Below the pieces are notes generated by a model. That model did no database searches. It saw only the letters and a program-made list of their open reading frames with translations, and was not told the origin of the DNA. A DNA stretch of 64,000 nt from Phyllobacterium sophorae (lineage in GTDB: Bacteria; Pseudomonadota; Alphaproteobacteria; Rhizobiales; Rhizobiaceae), in assembly GCF_003010965.1 (NCBI RefSeq), contig NZ_PGGM01000012.1, positions 124,001-188,000 on the forward strand, written 5' to 3'. Positions 61,468 to 64,000 of the stretch are shown piece by piece (positions within the stretch are counted from its first letter, which is position 1; every line of letters starts with the position of its first letter). Position numbers and translations under genes: made by a program.

Positions 61468-62547
61468 TCAAGTCTTCTGCCCTGAGGGGGCCCCAACCGA
61501 GCCGCGCTCGATGATTGACGTGGGAATAACAACTCTTTGCGAAGGTCGAATTTCTCCCTTCAGCCGCCGGATCAGGAGTTCAGTCACGGCCTTGCCTAAC
61601 AGATAGGCCGGTTGGTCAACCACGGTAATCGGTGGGCTTGTCACACTTGTCCAGTCCGCATCGTGGAAAGTTATCAGCGATATATCTTCCGGGACGCGCA
61701 GTCCTCGTTGGCGAATGAGCTTGAAGATCTCAATTGCTATCAAACTGTCGGACGCGAGAATTGCCGTTGGCCGGTCAGGTGCCGACAAGAGTGTGTCGGT
61801 GATCGCTCGCGTCGCCTCCGGTCTCGTGGCGCCGAAGCGGACAAACCGTTCAGGCGTTACTATGCCCGCCTCCCGGCACACAGCAAGAAAGCCTTCGATA
61901 CGCTCGCGCACGGATGACGTATAAATCTGTTCAAGGCCGCGATATGCGTGCCCGGCGAAATCCACCGCCGTAACGTAAGCAATAGTGCGGTGCCCGATAT
62001 CCGTCAAAATCTTCGTTGCCCGCATGGCGGCATTGCGATCATCGACCGTCACCGTATCGACATCGAGATCGGGCAATGCCCGGTCCAGCAGAGCCAGTGG
62101 TCTGCCCGAACGGTGAATGTCACGCAGGTGCGAAACGTCGCGCGACTCCGATGGCGTCACGATCAACCCGTCCACGCGCTTGCCAATCAACACCCGCACA
62201 GCTGCTTTTTCCGCTTCGATCTGCTCACCGGAGTTGGTGAGAATGACATTGAAGCCGGCAGCACGCGCTGTGTCGCTGATGCCGCGCACGGCAAAGCTGA
62301 AGAATGAGTTCTCTATGTCACCGACAACCACCCCGATAATACCCGATTTGCCGGTGGTCATGCTTCTTGCAAGTTCGTTCGGACGGTAATCGAGCGCTTT
62401 GGCGGCTGCCAGAACATCTTGGCGCACCTTGTCACTGACCACGCCGTAGCCGCCCAAAACGCGTGCGGCCGTCGCCTTCGAGACCCTTGCCTCGCGGGCG
62501 ACATCGGCCACGGTCACTGAGCGGATCATTGGTGTTGAATTGTTCAT
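61468..62547 (-). CDS. LacI family transcriptional regulator
   Basis: The ATG at 62547 gives 359 residues: an N-terminal LacI HTH (VTVADVAREARVSKATAARV, residues 10-30) with the hinge helix (LARSMTTGKSGIIGVVVGDI), and a periplasmic-binding-type effector domain with DRNAAMRATKILTDIGHRTI and SVRERIEGFLAVCREAG. The divergent gene encodes an ABC solute-binding protein, with two identical palindromes between them (62607-62642). It probably represses the transporter and binds a related ligand, likely a sugar or amino acid. Confidence 0.9.
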   Translation of the reverse strand: MNNSTPMIRSVTVADVAREARVSKATAARVLGGYGVVSDKVRQDVLAAAKALDYRPNELARSMTTGKSGIIGVVVGDIENSFFSFAVRGISDTARAAGFNVILTNSGEQIEAEKAAVRVLIGKRVDGLIVTPSESRDVSHLRDIHRSGRPLALLDRALPDLDVDTVTVDDRNAAMRATKILTDIGHRTIAYVTAVDFAGHAYRGLEQIYTSSVRERIEGFLAVCREAGIVTPERFVRFGATRPEATRAITDTLLSAPDRPTAILASDSLIAIEIFKLIRQRGLRVPEDISLITFHDADWTSVTSPPITVVDQPAYLLGKAVTELLIRRLKGEIRPSQRVVIPTSIIERGSVGAPSGQKT

Positions 62548-62606
62548 GTGTTGAACGACTACAAGAGTTGTTGACTGAACGTCAATGTGAATATACAAAT
62601 CGCTAT

Positions 62607-62642
62607 TGAGACCGGTCTCATTATAAAAGAGACCGGTCTCTT
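62607..62642. promoter_or_regulatory. Two palindromic LacI-type operators
   Basis: TGAGACCGGTCTCA (62607-62620) and AAGAGACCGGTCTCTT (62627-62642) share the 12-base palindrome GAGACCGGTCTC, 21 bases apart start to start. The CG-centred form is typical of LacI-family operators. They lie between the LacI gene and the transporter, so a LacI tetramer or dimer could bind both. Confidence 0.8.
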
Positions 62643-62746
62643 AAACAAGTATCAAGGCGAACACTTCTTTGACGGCGTCATCCCCGCCGCCCAGGGACAA
62701 GTTTGCCACAGCCTTCATGGAACAGATTGTCAGAGGAGAAAGAGCA

Positions 62747-63589
62747 ATGCGTGCGAGTGGCGTTTTCAAGTCATCAGTGTCGTCGATCCGGGCGGGGGCC
62801 ATCACGCTCCTATTTGTTATTGCCGGATTTTATATGGTCTCTGGTGCTTCGGCTGCTGGAGACAATCCTTATGGCCTTATCGATCCCAAGGTGATCAGCG
62901 TTGGCACGATGGGTGATGCAAAGCCTTATACCTTCACGACGGCGGAGGGTGAATTTACCGGATTTGATATCGAATTCTTCCTCAATGTTGCAAGCCGTCT
63001 CGGATTTAAGAAGGATCAGGTCATTTTCACGGGGCAAGAGTTCTCAGCGCTCATGCCGTCGGTTGCAAATCAGCGTTTCGACGCAGCGGTCGCTGCAATA
63101 GGTACAACGGAAGCGCGCAAAAAGACGGTCGACTTTTCCGATGGCTATCTTGCCGGCTATCTCTCGGTTCTGACAGCCGACAAGACAATGACTTCGGCAG
63201 ATGGTCTGAAAGGCAAGCGCCTGGGTGTAGTGCAAGGTACACTGCAGGAAATCTATGCCGACAAGAACTTCAAAGAGACAGATCTGGTCAGGTTCCCCGA
63301 CAACAACTCTGCCGTTTCGGCGCTCAACAACGGAACTGTTGATGCACATTTCCTCGATTACGAGGCTGCCAAGCAATATGGCGAACGCTATCCGGATTTG
63401 AAGATTGCCGTCAACATTCCCTCTTTCGACGCCCCGGCAGGGTTTGTCATCCGCAAGGGCAATGATGCCTTCCGTGAGGCGCTGAACTCCGCTTTGCATG
63501 CAGCAATGGAAGACGGTACCTGGAAAACCTTGTACGAAAAATGGTTTCCCGGCTCGCCCATGCCGGATCAGTATCTTCCCAAGAAGTAG
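62747..63589 (+). CDS. ABC transporter solute-binding protein (amino-acid type)
   Basis: The ATG at 62747 has AGAGGAGAAAG before it and starts a signal sequence ([21 protein letters not shown]). The 280-residue protein is a family 3 solute-binding protein: [36 protein letters not shown], the D-F region [36 protein letters not shown] and [15 protein letters not shown]. It captures a polar amino acid or opine-like ligand in the periplasm. The next gene is a permease, and a LacI gene is divergent with palindromic operators between. Confidence 0.9.
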   Translation: MRASGVFKSSVSSIRAGAITLLFVIAGFYMVSGASAAGDNPYGLIDPKVISVGTMGDAKPYTFTTAEGEFTGFDIEFFLNVASRLGFKKDQVIFTGQEFSALMPSVANQRFDAAVAAIGTTEARKKTVDFSDGYLAGYLSVLTADKTMTSADGLKGKRLGVVQGTLQEIYADKNFKETDLVRFPDNNSAVSALNNGTVDAHFLDYEAAKQYGERYPDLKIAVNIPSFDAPAGFVIRKGNDAFREALNSALHAAMEDGTWKTLYEKWFPGSPMPDQYLPKK

Positions 63590-63599
63590 TCATTGCCTC

Positions 63600-63625
63600 G
63601 GCCGCCGGTCATCGGGCGGGCGGCC
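63600..63625 (+). terminator. Intercistronic hairpin
   Basis: GGCCGCC, a 12-base loop, GGCGGCC; no T-run. It lies between the solute-binding protein and the permease, where such hairpins stabilise the upstream mRNA and lower permease expression. Confidence 0.55.
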
Positions 63626-63693
63626 AGGACGAACGCCCATGACTGACTGCGGCACAAAGCGTCCCGTGCGCGTGAAACACCAAGGGGAATGCA

Positions 63694-64000
63694 ATGAACT
63701 GGCTTGAAAACCTGCGTCGCAGCTTCCTGGACTGGGACGCGATGGCGGCGGTGCTGCCAAATATGATCACCGTCGGATTGAAGAATACCTTGATCCTTGC
63801 GGCCGCGTCGACTGTCCTTGGGGTCGTCATCGGCATGATATTGGCGGTCATGGGCATTTCGCAATCGCTCTGGCTGCGAATTCCGGCCCGCGTCTACACC
63901 GATATCTTTCGAGGCCTGCCGGCCATTGTCACGATTCTTCTCATTGGTCAGGGTTTCGCCCGCATCGGCCGGGATTTCTTTGGCCCTTCACCTTTTCCGC
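63694..64000 (+). CDS. ABC transporter permease, 3' truncated by window edge
   Basis: The ATG at 63694 follows AAGGGGAATGCA and the frame stays open to the window end, giving 102 residues. It has the N-terminal parts of an amino-acid-type permease: VLPNMITVGLKNTLILAAAS, a membrane segment (TVLGVVIGMILAVMGI) and the start of the coupling region (YTDIFRGLPAIVTILLIGQG, with the FRGLP motif). It should pair with the solute-binding protein and an ATPase gene further right, outside the window. Confidence 0.88.
   Translation, partial: MNWLENLRRSFLDWDAMAAVLPNMITVGLKNTLILAAASTVLGVVIGMILAVMGISQSLWLRIPARVYTDIFRGLPAIVTILLIGQGFARIGRDFFGPSPFP

Noticed and set aside
1-64000. CRISPR arrays, tRNA and rRNA genes
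   Set aside because: No regularly spaced repeats and no cloverleaf- or rRNA-like sequence were noticed when reading both strands; a covariance search would settle this.

Overview
The window looks like a chromosome or large replicon of an alphaproteobacterium of the order Hyphomicrobiales (Rhizobiales), probably in the Mesorhizobium/Phyllobacterium neighbourhood. Evidence: a cyclic beta-1,2-glucan synthase-like GH94 protein, an Omp2b/RopA-type porin, DUF982, DUF1236 and DUF3618 proteins, and several promoters matching the alphaproteobacterial EcfG general-stress consensus (GGAAC-N16/17-cGTT). The genus is an inference. No rRNA, tRNA or CRISPR array was seen.

Left part (1-35 kb) is mostly intact metabolic, transport and stress genes. 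It starts with the 3' part of a glucan synthase-like gene and a separate GH144-like gene, then a pta-ackA pair, a decayed CYTH-CHAD gene, a porin and a MarC protein. Next is a decarboxylation module: two AspT-type antiporters flank a 903-residue Orn/Lys/Arg decarboxylase, divergent from an aspartate 4-decarboxylase (aspD); together they could exchange amino acids and consume protons. After it come a SulP transporter, PPK2, two Rap1a-like secreted proteins, an AI-2E-type exporter, a Ca2+/H+ exchanger, a K+ channel, a LysR/SDR divergent pair, a GAF-GGDEF-EAL protein, a desaturase and a large-subunit catalase (katE).

Middle part (35-46 kb) is a general-stress island. EcfG-type promoters lie before katE, a DUF1236 gene, a DUF982 gene, a 58-residue protein, a broken hypothetical gene, a YciF-type ferritin-like gene and a three-gene operon (DUF883-like, holin-like, DUF3618). 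Small metal-handling genes (Met-rich protein plus DUF411) and a cupin lie between them.

Right part (45-60 kb) is a mosaic of small, often AT-rich, duplicated or frameshifted genes: zinc-ribbon pairs in two copies, DUF982 remnants, a truncated XRE regulator, a His-tailed DMT transporter, an SRAP peptidase, clusters of tiny membrane proteins, and a HlyD pair. It ends at a tyrosine integrase that lacks its N-terminal domain, consistent with an integrated accessory element. The last 4 kb carry an alpha/beta hydrolase and a LacI-controlled amino-acid-type ABC transporter with two palindromic operators, running off the window.

Frameshifts are unusually frequent (at least ten genes), concentrated in small accessory genes. 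Either this region is decaying or the sequence has indel errors; raw-read checking would separate these.
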